Under the pieces are notes generated by a model, which did no database searches, was not told the origin of the DNA, and saw only the letters and a list, made by a program, of their open reading frames with translations. Shown here one piece after another: positions 15,348 through 26,200 of a DNA stretch of 64,000 nt. A program made the position numbers and the translations under genes. Source of the DNA: a virus; the IMG/VR virus record IMGVR_UViG_3300032117_000015, positions 18,149 through 82,148 of that record. One strand, 5' to 3'. Within the stretch, counting starts at the first letter, position 1, and each line of letters begins with the position of its first letter.

Positions 15348-17396
15348 TTAGAGAGAAGTTATTTGGCCAATTGCTGGCAAATAATTGTATAAATTGGACA
15401 CTGGTGCCATTGTTACATAGTTACCGGATGCATACGAAATATTAACTTCGCTTGCTACTGTACCTGTAACATCTTCGTCAATGTCGTAAGGATTGACTGT
15501 TGTCTTGTAGAAATCTTCTGTACCTGCCGCTTGGAATGTTGTTCCGCTTAATGACCCGGTACTCAGGGCCACATCTGATGTAATTGGTGTAGCCGCTGTC
15601 GCATTATTATAGCTAGTAGCTAGTGTTACACTATTATTTCCAGAATTTACACTTGCAACATAATATGTCGATCCAGGAGATCCAGCTGATAATCCATTTC
15701 CGCCTGTACCTTTAAACAAAATCACAGTACCTTGAATTATGTTTGAAACACTACTTAAGAAGACAGTGTTTGAAGCACCTGTGGAGTTTGCAGTACCAGT
15801 TACTACAGGGAATCCACTTGATAAATCTTCAAACATAATTTGGAATGTAAGTTGATTTCCGGCACTATTTAGTTGTGCCCAAATTGTATATTGATTCGGT
15901 GCATATACACTAGAACCAGGAGCACCTACACTATTTGTAAAAATAGGAACTAACGGACCGCCTGCATTGTTTAAGAAATATTGCCAGCCATTGCCAGTGC
16001 CTGTTCCTGAACCTGATGGGCTAGTTCCATAATAGCTAAAAGTGACTGTTCCCATACCATTTAAAATAGTATACCAAGAATAGTTCTTAGTACCAGTTGT
16101 TGGCACTGCTCCTGCTGATGTTGGAATAGTTGGAGATATAGTGCCTGGAGAACTCATACTAGCACTAAATTGTATCGATCCGCCTGAATTGAAGAAATAT
16201 TTTGCGGCTTGCGATCCAGAATATCCTGTTCCACTTGGGAATGTAACTGTAACTGTATTAGAAATAATAGGAGTATTACTTTCAGAAACATTAAAAGTAC
16301 ATGTTAGTGTTTCTGGTAAAGCTAAACTAGCAACTGTTTGAGTATTATTAACAGTATAAGAATAAGCCGAGAATGGTTGTAAACTTCCGGCACTACCAAC
16401 TGTTTGGGCCGGTCCAGCAATAGTCCAAGTTGATCCGCCGCCGCCTGTAACTATTGTACCAGCCGCTAAATTGCCGCCGCCGCCGAACAACAACATACCC
16501 CCGCTAAGTGGCCCAGTTACACCAGAAACTGTTAAAATATTTCCAACAATATAACCAGAGAAAGTAGCAACGTTTACTGCTGTAATAACCGTTCCTGCAC
16601 TTACACCAGAACCAGTGACTGTCATTCCAGCGGCAAAACTTCCGCTTGGAGTAGTAATAGTAGTCATTGTAGTTCCGCTAATATAACCACTAGCGGCTAC
16701 AGATCCTGATGAAGGGTTAGTAATACTTGTGCCGCCCCATGGTCTGCTCGATCCTTGTCTTGCAGTAATAAATGGAAAGCCGCCCGATGTTGGAGTACCA
16801 ATTGTTGGAGTTGCAAGTTGTCCGTTTGGAGGAATTGCATAGCACCCTGGGTATGTAATACCGTTAACTATACTACCAGATCCACTATTTGCCAATGCCG
16901 ATGACATTGTTAAGTATGCAATTCTGTCTGTTTCTTTAATTTTTACACTTGAAGACGCAGTAGTTAGTGCAGGACTTGGAGTATTGTTTAACTGATGTTG
17001 ATAAACGTTTGTAATATCTTGTTGTAATGCGTTCCATTGGGCTGTTGAAATAGTATTTCCAGAACTAACTGTACTACTATTCAGTATTTGACCGTAACCT
17101 GTTGAAGCTCTTCCAAGGATTGGAGATATTGTGTTATAAATTGTATTATAATCGTTAGCTAAAATTAAAGGTGTTGTACCTGTAATTGTAATTTGAGATC
17201 CACTGCTACCTGATGTTTGGCTAACACTTACTGTATATGTTCCTGTTGAACCTGCACCTGAAATTCCAGAAGTAATATATGTGTTTGCAGAAATACCGCT
17301 ACCGGTAATACTCATTGGAACAAGAATAGTTCCACTTGCAACAGAACTAACTGTTAATGTTGTTCCACTAATATAACCGGTAAAAATAGCTGTCAT
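15348..17396 (-). CDS. Tail fibre / virion protein, Gly-Ser-Thr rich
   Basis: A 682-residue low-complexity beta-rich protein with almost no charged residues, typical of phage fibres. It opens with a copy of a recurrent module (FTGYISGTTLTVSSVASGTI, then ITGSGISANTYITSG and GTYTVSVSQTSGSS) and contains further related pieces at about residues 237-300. The middle has a short helical segment (IKETDRIAYLTMSSAL) and the C-terminus a compact domain (DFYKTTVNPYDIDEDV...). It is last in the leftward late tail operon and has its own late element at 17416-17423. Probably a host-contacting fibre or adhesin. Confidence 0.7.
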   Translation of the reverse strand: MTAIFTGYISGTTLTVSSVASGTILVPMSITGSGISANTYITSGISGAGSTGTYTVSVSQTSGSSGSQITITGTTPLILANDYNTIYNTISPILGRASTGYGQILNSSTVSSGNTISTAQWNALQQDITNVYQHQLNNTPSPALTTASSSVKIKETDRIAYLTMSSALANSGSGSIVNGITYPGCYAIPPNGQLATPTIGTPTSGGFPFITARQGSSRPWGGTSITNPSSGSVAASGYISGTTMTTITTPSGSFAAGMTVTGSGVSAGTVITAVNVATFSGYIVGNILTVSGVTGPLSGGMLLFGGGGNLAAGTIVTGGGGSTWTIAGPAQTVGSAGSLQPFSAYSYTVNNTQTVASLALPETLTCTFNVSESNTPIISNTVTVTFPSGTGYSGSQAAKYFFNSGGSIQFSASMSSPGTISPTIPTSAGAVPTTGTKNYSWYTILNGMGTVTFSYYGTSPSGSGTGTGNGWQYFLNNAGGPLVPIFTNSVGAPGSSVYAPNQYTIWAQLNSAGNQLTFQIMFEDLSSGFPVVTGTANSTGASNTVFLSSVSNIIQGTVILFKGTGGNGLSAGSPGSTYYVASVNSGNNSVTLATSYNNATAATPITSDVALSTGSLSGTTFQAAGTEDFYKTTVNPYDIDEDVTGTVASEVNISYASGNYVTMAPVSNLYNYLPAIGQITSL

Positions 17397-17415
17397 TTGT
17401 TTTCCTCGTCTGCGA

Positions 17416-17423
17416 TATTTATT
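17416..17423 (-). promoter_or_regulatory. T4-type late promoter (AATAAATA)
   Basis: Minus-strand AATAAATA, 20 bases before the ATG at 17396, in the same position as the GATAAATA boxes before other virion genes. CGAGGAAA provides the ribosome site. Confidence 0.65.
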
Positions 17424-17424
17424 T

Positions 17425-18933
17425 TTATAGAATTACACATTCAATAATATTGATATCATTGTATTGTGCATCTAATTTGTCTTCTAAGGCAATAGCAAAT
17501 GGGTTATTTCCAGGTGAAGTAGTAGTCATATTTGGTGTAGCATTAATTGAAAAACCTGATCCATTTGATCCTGGATAAATTAAATCACCCTTATTAACAG
17601 GACCTTCAATTTTTACTGGAACACGACCTCTTAGAGCAACATAAACGCCGCCTTTTAACTCACTGTTCATCATATATGCTGGGTTAGTACTAATAACTCC
17701 TAGTGCATATCCATCAGTTGTACATGCAGTAATTTCTTTTTCACCGCCAACCATAACAACTGTACCAGGTGCATATTCTACATCTGGAAGATATTTTTCC
17801 GCTAAGTCAGCATAGTTAGCAGATGTTGCTGTTCCTTGGAATAAATTAGCAGATAAATTGCCATTTCCGTCACGTCCAGCGATTGTGTTTGCAGAAGCTG
17901 TCATATTAGCTTGTGCATAACCGTATCCCGGTAAATTAACTAAATTTGCCTGTGTTGCTGTTCCTACAAAAGAACTAGCATATACATTTAACCATTGATA
18001 AGACGAACTACCTAGGCTCGAAACTCCACTTTGTCCTGGAATTAAATCAGTTCCAATCAATTCCAATGGAGTAACTGTGCTTCCGTTTAGTGCAGTAGTT
18101 TGAAATAAGAATCCACCAGTACTTGTAAGAGATACAGTTGGCTGACTTACGTTAATTACATTGCCCGAGGCAATTGATAAACTCAAATTATTGTTTGCAC
18201 CGACAGTAAATCCTGAAGAAAAACTTGCTTGTGTAAATGCAGAACTACTTAATGTAACATACGAGCTTGCAGGCAATCCATTTAGCATTAATGCGTTACT
18301 TGCAGTTCCTTCAAATCTGTATCCACCAGATGTAACACCATTAGTAGATGCCTGAGTATCTACTAAAGTAATACCTTGAACAATTTGATCAAATCCTGGA
18401 ACTACGTTATTTGCCATTGTGAAGGAAGAATTGCTAATAATTGCAACTACAGTTCCGTTAGCAATAGCTTGAATAACTGGGTATGAATGTAAACCTGATG
18501 AATCAGTTAAACTAACTGATTGCATTTGTGTTGTACCTGCTCCTGTGACTTCTTGTGGTCCAACAAGTGTAAGTCCGCTACCGTTATAAACATAAAGCTG
18601 GTTACTTGCTGTATTAAAAAAGAAATCGCCTTGTGTTAGACCAGCTGGCTGGGCAGTACCAACTTCTGCTCCGTTGGCTTGACGGAAATAACTACCGTCC
18701 CAAAATTTTAATTTTTTATTACCACTATCATACCAAATTTGCCCAGCAAGTGGATTAGGTGGTTGGGTAGTATTTGCAAAATTTTCAAGCAACCAAACGA
18801 AATTGTCGTTTTGTGATTGGCCGTATCCTGCATAATTCTTACCAATTAGGGTAAGATCTGTGGAAGTATCAACCGTGCCGTCCGCAACTGTTGCAAGTAA
18901 TGTTCCGTTATAATGGTTAATTGTATATGACAT
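17425..18933 (-). CDS. Tail fibre protein with C-terminal DLAEKY domain
   Basis: A 502-residue fibre paralogue. The N-terminal domain (about 1-90: YTINHYNGTLLATVADG, TDLTLIGKNYAGYG, NFVWLLENFA, PLAGQIWYD) is shared with the two following genes and probably docks the fibre. A beta-rich shaft follows. The C-terminal part from about residue 372 (YADLAEKYLPD, EYAPGTVVMVGG, GVISTNPAYMM, VALRGRVPVKI) resembles the C-terminal domain of phage fibres of the G2-peptidase/chaperone type, which can self-cleave after trimer folding; I did not identify the catalytic residues. Late expressed from the element at 18960-18967. Confidence 0.78.
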   Translation of the reverse strand: MSYTINHYNGTLLATVADGTVDTSTDLTLIGKNYAGYGQSQNDNFVWLLENFANTTQPPNPLAGQIWYDSGNKKLKFWDGSYFRQANGAEVGTAQPAGLTQGDFFFNTASNQLYVYNGSGLTLVGPQEVTGAGTTQMQSVSLTDSSGLHSYPVIQAIANGTVVAIISNSSFTMANNVVPGFDQIVQGITLVDTQASTNGVTSGGYRFEGTASNALMLNGLPASSYVTLSSSAFTQASFSSGFTVGANNNLSLSIASGNVINVSQPTVSLTSTGGFLFQTTALNGSTVTPLELIGTDLIPGQSGVSSLGSSSYQWLNVYASSFVGTATQANLVNLPGYGYAQANMTASANTIAGRDGNGNLSANLFQGTATSANYADLAEKYLPDVEYAPGTVVMVGGEKEITACTTDGYALGVISTNPAYMMNSELKGGVYVALRGRVPVKIEGPVNKGDLIYPGSNGSGFSINATPNMTTTSPGNNPFAIALEDKLDAQYNDINIIECVIL

Positions 18934-18959
18934 GGTGTCGCTTGTTCCTTATTTCAGTG

Positions 18960-18967
18960 TATTTATC
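18960..18967 (-). promoter_or_regulatory. T4-type late promoter (GATAAATA)
   Basis: Minus-strand GATAAATA followed by C, 26 bases before the ATG at 18933. The spacing to the start and the box are the same as before other virion genes. Confidence 0.75.
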
Positions 18968-18979
18968 ATAGTTTTGCTG

Positions 18980-20314
18980 TTAGAAGGTTCCTAACGCTAC
19001 TCGTTTCCAAGTAGCACTACCGCCAACGCCACCCGCAGTACACACATACATGTAACTAGAATCCCACGCTATTTGTCCTGTTACGCCTGCCGCTGTGCTA
19101 GATGCTGGTGTTGCTGTACTAATTCTAAATGTACCATTTACATCTAGGGTTGCTTGAGGTCTATTTCCCGAATTAAATCCGTTAATTCCAACGTTTCCAG
19201 TGTTTGAACTTACAAAAATTGAAGAACTGTTAGTACTAACAGGCAATGATATTTCAAAATCTTGACTAGAAATATTTGATGCTATTTCTAGCAATGTGGA
19301 ACTTACTGTAACTTGTGATTGAGCAGAAGTTCCTAATATTAAAGGTGTTGCATTATTAATCGACAATGTCCCGCTAGTTGAGTTTTGGTAAGTGTCTGTA
19401 GATAAAAATTGTTCTGCAGATTTTAATGATCCATCTGCCGCTAGTAATTTACTAGACTGTGATGTTGGAACATTAAAATTAATACCTGCAAAAGTACTGA
19501 CATTAAATCCAATATTAATTGTTCCTTGAATCGATGTAATAGTAATCGGGCTAGCCGAACTACCAACAGTTTGGCTTGTACTTAGTGTATAGGTTCCAAG
19601 TTTTCCTTGTGCAACTCCTATTCCACCTGGGCCTGTACCAAATCCAGTAATAATTGCTTTTGAAGATATACCTGCTCCAGATACTGATTGCCCTATACTA
19701 ATAGTTCCAGATGTTACTGAAGTAACAGTCAATGTTGTTCCATTAGTGTATCCTGTAAAAACTGCTGTTGATGTAAATCCACTAATACTACTAGCAGGAA
19801 CAAATGATTCTTTTGCAAAAATTCCCATTAATGTATTTGCAATGTATAGCAAGACAATAGTATGAGAAACTCCGCTAACATCTAGTATGTCTTGTACAAC
19901 AAACCCAGACGGTGCTTGAGATTTAGTATAGATGGGACCAGCTAATGTTGTTTGTGTGCCATCGTTAAAAAATAACTGACTAGTAGCATTATTAATCCAG
20001 AACCCGCCAGTTGTTAATCCGCTCGGTGCAGTAGAAGCTACCAGTGTGTTTCCAGTAGGTGTAAATGTTGTGCCATTGTACACTTGCAAAAGATTTTGAC
20101 TAGTATCATACCATAATTGGCCTTTAATTGGATTATTTGGCTGTGTTGTATTTGCAAAATTTTCTAACAAATGCACAAAATTATCGTTGACATACAATCC
20201 GTAACCAGATGCATTTTGTCCAATTAAGGTCAAATCTGTTGCAGTTTGGTCTATTGTACCATTAGGAACTGCAACTAGTTTAGTTCCGTTTGTTAATAAG
20301 ATTGAATAGCTCAT
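18980..20314 (-). CDS. Tail fibre protein
   Basis: A 444-residue fibre paralogue with the shared N-terminal docking domain ([52 protein letters not shown]). Residues about 187-265 are an inserted module ([50 protein letters not shown]) related to the module at the start of the 682-residue gene. The C-terminus ([27 protein letters not shown]) is a compact tip-like domain. Its start overlaps the stop of the collar-fibre gene by 4 bases. Confidence 0.75.
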   Translation of the reverse strand: MSYSILLTNGTKLVAVPNGTIDQTATDLTLIGQNASGYGLYVNDNFVHLLENFANTTQPNNPIKGQLWYDTSQNLLQVYNGTTFTPTGNTLVASTAPSGLTTGGFWINNATSQLFFNDGTQTTLAGPIYTKSQAPSGFVVQDILDVSGVSHTIVLLYIANTLMGIFAKESFVPASSISGFTSTAVFTGYTNGTTLTVTSVTSGTISIGQSVSGAGISSKAIITGFGTGPGGIGVAQGKLGTYTLSTSQTVGSSASPITITSIQGTINIGFNVSTFAGINFNVPTSQSSKLLAADGSLKSAEQFLSTDTYQNSTSGTLSINNATPLILGTSAQSQVTVSSTLLEIASNISSQDFEISLPVSTNSSSIFVSSNTGNVGINGFNSGNRPQATLDVNGTFRISTATPASSTAAGVTGQIAWDSSYMYVCTAGGVGGSATWKRVALGTF

Positions 20315-22560
20315 GATAAATTAGCACCAGTAAAGATAATGTAGTTTAGAGTCAAGTAAGGATTCATAATGTTAATTGCTGATCCTAATGTTGAAGTATT
20401 GACTCCGCCAACTGATATACCTGTAACTTCTGTACTGGTATAATAGCGTGATTGGTCGCTATCTGTTGCACTAGAACCAGCGGAGCCATATGTATTTGGA
20501 ACAACATCAAACGGTACTCCACCTTCTGCATACGGATCAATGTGATGGTGGCCTGGGTCGGTAAGTTTGTGTGTATGATCTGGCAGATTAGATGTTTGCA
20601 ATGTTGCTGTTTGGTATCCTGCACCTCCGCCGACTGTATCGGCAGTAGTATCGCTAACACGCTGAGCCGCACCAATTTGTCCGCCAGTGTTGATAGAATG
20701 TCCAGACCCGTCTGTTGCTTGAGTAAACCCAGTCACATCTGTAAGGTTATTCATATTATCTCGACCTAACGGGAATCTTCCGCGCATGTCTGGTAATACA
20801 AAAGTTCCTACACCTTGTGGTATACCATATGTATTACCAATAACTTTAAATAAACTTTGATAAGTCGACTGACTAACTTCTGATCCGTCACATAATAACC
20901 AACCATTAGGTATAGCTCGAATATTTGGAATTCCTGCAAAAGGTAAAATTACGCCAATTGGAACTCCGTATCCACTAGTTTTTAATGTTGAATCTATTTG
21001 TAGCAATACTGCTTTAGACATACTAACTAAAGAACCGCTAGAACCACTTCCGCTCGATTGATATACAAGGAATTGATCGGATGTATTAGATACTAAAGAA
21101 GTTGTTTGTGAGTTAATAACTGTTGGGCTTAATTGTGTATTCAACACAGCATAGCCTGTTGCACTTTGTCCGTTGAATCCAGTTCCGCCGTCTGAAGACA
21201 CAACATCGCCTGCTAGCTTAAATGTAATTAATTGATTAAGACTGTTTGCTGTTCCAGATACACTACCAGTAACTGTTCCTGTAAAGTTACCAGTAAAACT
21301 TCCTACAAAAGACTGTGCAAAAATATTTCTGAAAGGATGTGTTTGAGATCCGATATCGTATTGTGGAGTTGCGTTAGTTAATGCTGGAGGTAAAATAATA
21401 GAACCAGTTGGAGCAGATGAACTAATTTGAAGGACTCCGCCTAAGTTTAAATTATTATTAATTGTTGTTGCTAGTGAAGTAGTTACTCCGCTAGAGTTAT
21501 TAACAGAAAATACAGTAGTTTGTGGAGAACCACCATCTGTTACTGCTAATCCGCCAGCTGTTCCAACTACTCCTGACGTAATTGAACCCGATACTGTTGT
21601 AGGTGCACCTACTGAAACTTTTCCAGATACATCTAAATGAAGTAAATTAGAACCGTTTAATAAGAAATCTATATTATTTGTGCTACTTTTGCTATTGAAT
21701 AAAAATGTATTTGTACCTTGACCGATTGTCAAACTTAAATCACTACCGATACTAATACCACTTGTATTTCTAACATTAAATCCGTTATTGGTTGTACTGA
21801 CTACGTCTGAACGTAGAAAGTTACTACCTGAAACTACTGTTTGAGTCGATCCAGATCCAACGACTAAAGAATTAGATTGCTGTGCAGTACCCCAAATATA
21901 TGTAGTACCTTGATCGATTGAATTTGAATATAAATTTATACCAGCATTGATTGTTGAAAATCCGTTAATTGCAGATTTTGGTGTAAATGAATCAATGCTT
22001 ATAATTGCTACTCTGTATGCGGCGCTGTTTGAACTGCTAGATGCATACATTGAAATTACGCTATGTGTTACGTTAGCAGTATCAACAATAGATTCCACTA
22101 AAGGACCAGTTGAAAGACCCGAACTAAACTGAGGTCCAATCAATAACCATGTTGTTCCTGAGAACAAATACAACTGACTATTATCAGTATCTACCCATAA
22201 ATCGCCCGGATTACTATTAGATACATCAGGAACACCACCTGTTGTAGTTAAGGTCGATTTTCCTTCACGCTTAATTGATCCTGCTTCAGGCCAATTACCC
22301 GATCCATCATAAACTCTTAGGATATTATTTCCAGATGATGTATCATACCATAGTTGACCTTGCACTGGATTATTTGGAGCTGAAGAATTTGCAAAATTTT
22401 CTAACAAATGCAACATGTTTCCTGCAATCAGTGAAGCATATCCTGCATAAGTTTGCCCAGGAAATGATAAACTAGTTTGTTGATTAACTGTACCATCAGC
22501 AACCGTAATGGCCGGTTTTGCAGGATTAGTCGAATCTGTGTATGCAACAGAATAAGTCAT
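20311..22560 (-). CDS. Tail fibre with phage tail-collar domain (gp12-like tip)
   Basis: A 749-residue fibre. The N-terminal docking domain is shared with the two genes downstream ([41 protein letters not shown]), and a long beta-rich shaft follows. A tail-collar domain lies at about residues 530-610 ([47 protein letters not shown]). Beyond it a His-rich part ([15 protein letters not shown], about 660-672) recalls the metal-binding HxH repeats of T4 short tail fibre gp12 and related adhesins. It probably binds the host receptor. Co-transcribed from the late element at 23196-23203. Confidence 0.82.
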   Translation of the reverse strand: MTYSVAYTDSTNPAKPAITVADGTVNQQTSLSFPGQTYAGYASLIAGNMLHLLENFANSSAPNNPVQGQLWYDTSSGNNILRVYDGSGNWPEAGSIKREGKSTLTTTGGVPDVSNSNPGDLWVDTDNSQLYLFSGTTWLLIGPQFSSGLSTGPLVESIVDTANVTHSVISMYASSSSNSAAYRVAIISIDSFTPKSAINGFSTINAGINLYSNSIDQGTTYIWGTAQQSNSLVVGSGSTQTVVSGSNFLRSDVVSTTNNGFNVRNTSGISIGSDLSLTIGQGTNTFLFNSKSSTNNIDFLLNGSNLLHLDVSGKVSVGAPTTVSGSITSGVVGTAGGLAVTDGGSPQTTVFSVNNSSGVTTSLATTINNNLNLGGVLQISSSAPTGSIILPPALTNATPQYDIGSQTHPFRNIFAQSFVGSFTGNFTGTVTGSVSGTANSLNQLITFKLAGDVVSSDGGTGFNGQSATGYAVLNTQLSPTVINSQTTSLVSNTSDQFLVYQSSGSGSSGSLVSMSKAVLLQIDSTLKTSGYGVPIGVILPFAGIPNIRAIPNGWLLCDGSEVSQSTYQSLFKVIGNTYGIPQGVGTFVLPDMRGRFPLGRDNMNNLTDVTGFTQATDGSGHSINTGGQIGAAQRVSDTTADTVGGGAGYQTATLQTSNLPDHTHKLTDPGHHHIDPYAEGGVPFDVVPNTYGSAGSSATDSDQSRYYTSTEVTGISVGGVNTSTLGSAINIMNPYLTLNYIIFTGANLS

Positions 22561-22563
22561 TTA

Positions 22564-23175
22564 TTAAACTCCTACCAAGCCAGTTAAACTTTGAATACGA
22601 ACTGTATAATCAATTTGTATAAGTCTGTTTAAACTTTTTAATACTGGGTGAAAAATTACATGTGTTAGTAGTAAACTTTCACCACTTTTACTGTAACTTT
22701 GTAATCCTAATTCATCAAATACATAAGTTTGTTCGCTGTTAACTGATGTATCGTAAGCAGTTTGTCCGCTAGGCTCGCCGTAGTCTAACAAGCAGGTGCA
22801 GAAAATATCGGTATAATTTGTACCAGTTACGTGCCTAATTTCAGTAAAATTACGTGTTGGGTCAATATTAGTTGATGCATTCGGGTCAATAACTTTAGCG
22901 TATGTTTGATTATACAAACTTGCATTTGTACCGCTAGTATTTGGCGTAAGATATGTAATAATCCCTGTAGGATCTACACTTGTTCCACCGTTACCAAAAG
23001 CCATATTGTAAATAAATCCGCCATCTGTGCTGTTTGACAATGATTTAGCTAAGGCTACACTGATATTTTCGTAATGAATTGCATTACGTTTGTTAATAAA
23101 AGTTTCCTTAGAAACAGGGTCATATATATGAATATGACCTTCGATATGAATTCCAGTTACGTCTTTAGTTTGCAT
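22564..23175 (-). CDS. Conserved virion-associated hypothetical protein
   Basis: A 203-residue beta-rich protein between the giant tail protein and the fibre genes. Motifs include HIEGHIHIYD near the N-terminus, a RNAIHYENISVALAKSL helix and a C-terminal LLLTHVIFHPVLKSLNRLIQIDYTVRI stretch. I recall similar proteins in the same place in aquatic T4-like phages, which suggests a fibre-attachment or baseplate-periphery part. It starts 21 bases downstream of a late element and ends 3 bases before the next gene. Confidence 0.7.
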   Translation of the reverse strand: MQTKDVTGIHIEGHIHIYDPVSKETFINKRNAIHYENISVALAKSLSNSTDGGFIYNMAFGNGGTSVDPTGIITYLTPNTSGTNASLYNQTYAKVIDPNASTNIDPTRNFTEIRHVTGTNYTDIFCTCLLDYGEPSGQTAYDTSVNSEQTYVFDELGLQSYSKSGESLLLTHVIFHPVLKSLNRLIQIDYTVRIQSLTGLVGV

Positions 23176-23195
23176 ACTAATCTCTCTTTATCTTA

Positions 23196-23203
23196 TATTT
23201 ATC
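23196..23203 (-). promoter_or_regulatory. T4-type late promoter (GATAAATA)
   Basis: Minus-strand GATAAATA followed by TAAGATAAAG, 20 bases before the ATG at 23175. It opens the fibre sub-operon. Confidence 0.75.
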
Positions 23204-23223
23204 AACAGCTTTAAACTGCTAGT

Positions 23224-26200
23224 TTAACTTTTAAATCCTGTGTACCATACACCCGGAGCGGCTTTAATGAAGTTAGCAACTGTGCTTGAATCGTAAATTA
23301 CACTAACATCTCCGGTATACTGCTTACCGTCCCATGGGATTCCAGTCTTTTTAACTACTGTTACTTCGGTTCCAAATAATGGAGCATTGGCTAAAGTAAT
23401 TGTACTTGTATTGTTTACAGTGAAATCTGCTGGGTAACTTACATCACCTGCTGGGCTGTATGGAGCTTTGTTAATATCAAATACGCTATAAGCTGATTTT
23501 TTCAAACGAACCATATCGTTTTGACCGCCAACAAACACTTCAACTTGGTCCGCAGAGCTAATTGTGTATCCGACATTTACAGAAGTTGTACCTAGTGAAG
23601 TAATTTTCTTAGTTAAGATTGTATCATTGTATGGAATAGTTTCACTTGGTCCAATTCCTTGTACAATCGTACCAGCTTTGTTTAAATTGTATACGCCGGT
23701 ACCTAGCGTTCCTCTACGTAATTGTCCAAGAATATTCCCTGAAATAGTAAAATATTCAATTCTTTCTCCGCGAATTTCAACAATACCCGGTTTATTTCCT
23801 GCAGGGTTTGGCGCATCTAACTGTGAAGCGTCGGTGACAACGATTGTAGTGTCATTCCAATTCAAATCTTGTGCAAGTTTTACTTGTTTATTAAGATTCA
23901 ATCGTTTGTAACTTACACGATTTAGCATATCTTTAAATTGCATATAAGATATACTAGATGTTGAAAGTAAATTACTTCCAAATGTGATTAATGTGATTGT
24001 ATCACCAGCCACTAACTTAATTCCTAATGTGATACTTTGTAAATCACTATTTAGAACATAATCGATGCTAGACGTTAATAATGTTGTATTTTTAATTACC
24101 CATACATAGTTGCTGTCAATAACTGCACGATCTAAATTAATAATACCACCAGCAATATTTTTATAAGTGTAGAACTGTGTTGTTCCTGGTGTAATTGAAT
24201 AATTAGAACTGTATTGAACTGTAGTACGTTGAATGTCTAATACATCTTGCACATATGAACTAATTACTTCAACTGTACCTGTTGGAACTGTTGTAAATGT
24301 AATTTGTCCAGAACTTGCATTGTATGAATATCCATTATTGGTAACAATACTTACAATTAATTGCTGTCCTGAATATTGTGAATAAATGTTTCTGTTAATT
24401 TTAACATTGATGCCGCTTGGATCAACAGTATAATCCGATGCTGGATTTAAAAGATTATTGCCAGCATAAACTACAACATTTCCAACAGGAACTGAATTAG
24501 GAGTAGCTTTAGACGGATCTATTGAATAATTTAATCTATTACCTTTAATAGTAAAATAACTATTATTAGGAGCTTGTAAAATACTTTGTCCAACACGTAC
24601 AATCATATTACTTTCATTTGGTAAATTATTTCCAATTGGATATGATAGTGTGTAAGTCGAAGTGTTTGCAATTGGTGCAATCGTTTGTGTCGTAGTAACT
24701 GCAAATGTTTGTTGCAATCCAGAAACAATAATATAATTAATCAATGCTCCAACTGCAGGTGCTGTTGCAAACTGAATACCAGTTTGACCTTCAATACTAT
24801 ATGTTGAGTCTGTTTTAAATAAAACTACTTGTGTTGCAACACCATTTACATAAACTAAACTTGTTGCGCTGTTTGTCCAACTTGCTCTTGTTACAAAATC
24901 AACAGTTGTACCGTCGCCTATAAAATAGTCAATGTCTAAAACATTAGATCCACTAAAACCAATACTATAGATGCTTAATAATTGGTTGGCAGTTGGCGCT
25001 GTTGCAACTAGCTGATTATTAACTGTTGATACTAATTCAATTGTTGCAGTTTGGTAATTAACAACATAATCTGAATTATATGTTAAAATGTTTGAACCAA
25101 GTTTGACTATTATTGCACGTGGATTATTTGGAGTTTGGCCAATTGCATAAGTGTAAGTAGTATCATCAGTTAGATAACTAATATCTTTAATATTTGCAGA
25201 TCCACTGTTAGTTTGGTCGTATACCTTAATAGCTAGTGTATCGACGACTTGTCCTGGTACTACTTCTTCAGGAGCAGGACTGTTTGTAGGAGTAATTAAT
25301 CCATCTCCATCTAATACAATATCATCAGCCGCAATACCTGTTGCAGTTGTATATGCTAGGTTACCACCATCGAGTTTAGTATCATAATTTGCATCCGGTG
25401 TTGGTACTGAACCATCACTTGTGCTTTCTCTTAAAATAAATTGATCGCCTGCACCAACTACAAAAGATGCTGGAATTTCAATAGTGTTGCTAACTAATTG
25501 GTCAATAATCATGCCATCTAAGGTACTTACTGGTGTACTAGAAGCCGATCCACCGTCATCAACTGCACCAAATGAAACTGTTATCAATGCTCCGCCGCCA
25601 CCTACTGATGTAGTAGTTAAGGTATTTCCAATTACAGGAGTTGGAATAATTGCGTTAGCATTAGTTTGACTCATTGTTCCAAAGTTAGGATCATCTAAAC
25701 GAATTGGATTATATGTTCCTGTAACATTAATTAATGATCCAGATGCATAAGGTGTGCTTAGAGAAATAGATCCTGGCACTATAACTACATCTTTCAATTC
25801 GGTTAGATTTTCTGTAAATGTAATTTGTGTTGAATTTACAATGTTTAATAGCAGTACTTGATCCAATGTAACTGTGTTATGTGTTGTATCGATTGCTGTA
25901 ATCTTAGTATCGTAACTAAAAGCCGATGCTGTCGCCGCAGTACCTGTACCTGTTCCTGGACCAGTAGCAATAAATGTTATCCCGGCTTCGTTTGATAATG
26001 CACCAATCAGCGTGAAATCAGTTGTGCCAATACTACTAATAGTATAAGTAACTCCTGTTGTAAATGCGCCAGCTGGTACTAAAGAATTAGAAACAACTGT
26101 TCCGACTTTTAAATTTGAAACACTATTCAATGTTAAAATATATCCGCCTGCAATATTTGAAAATGTAATTGTTTTGCCGTTTGCAGGTATTGAAGTGAAT

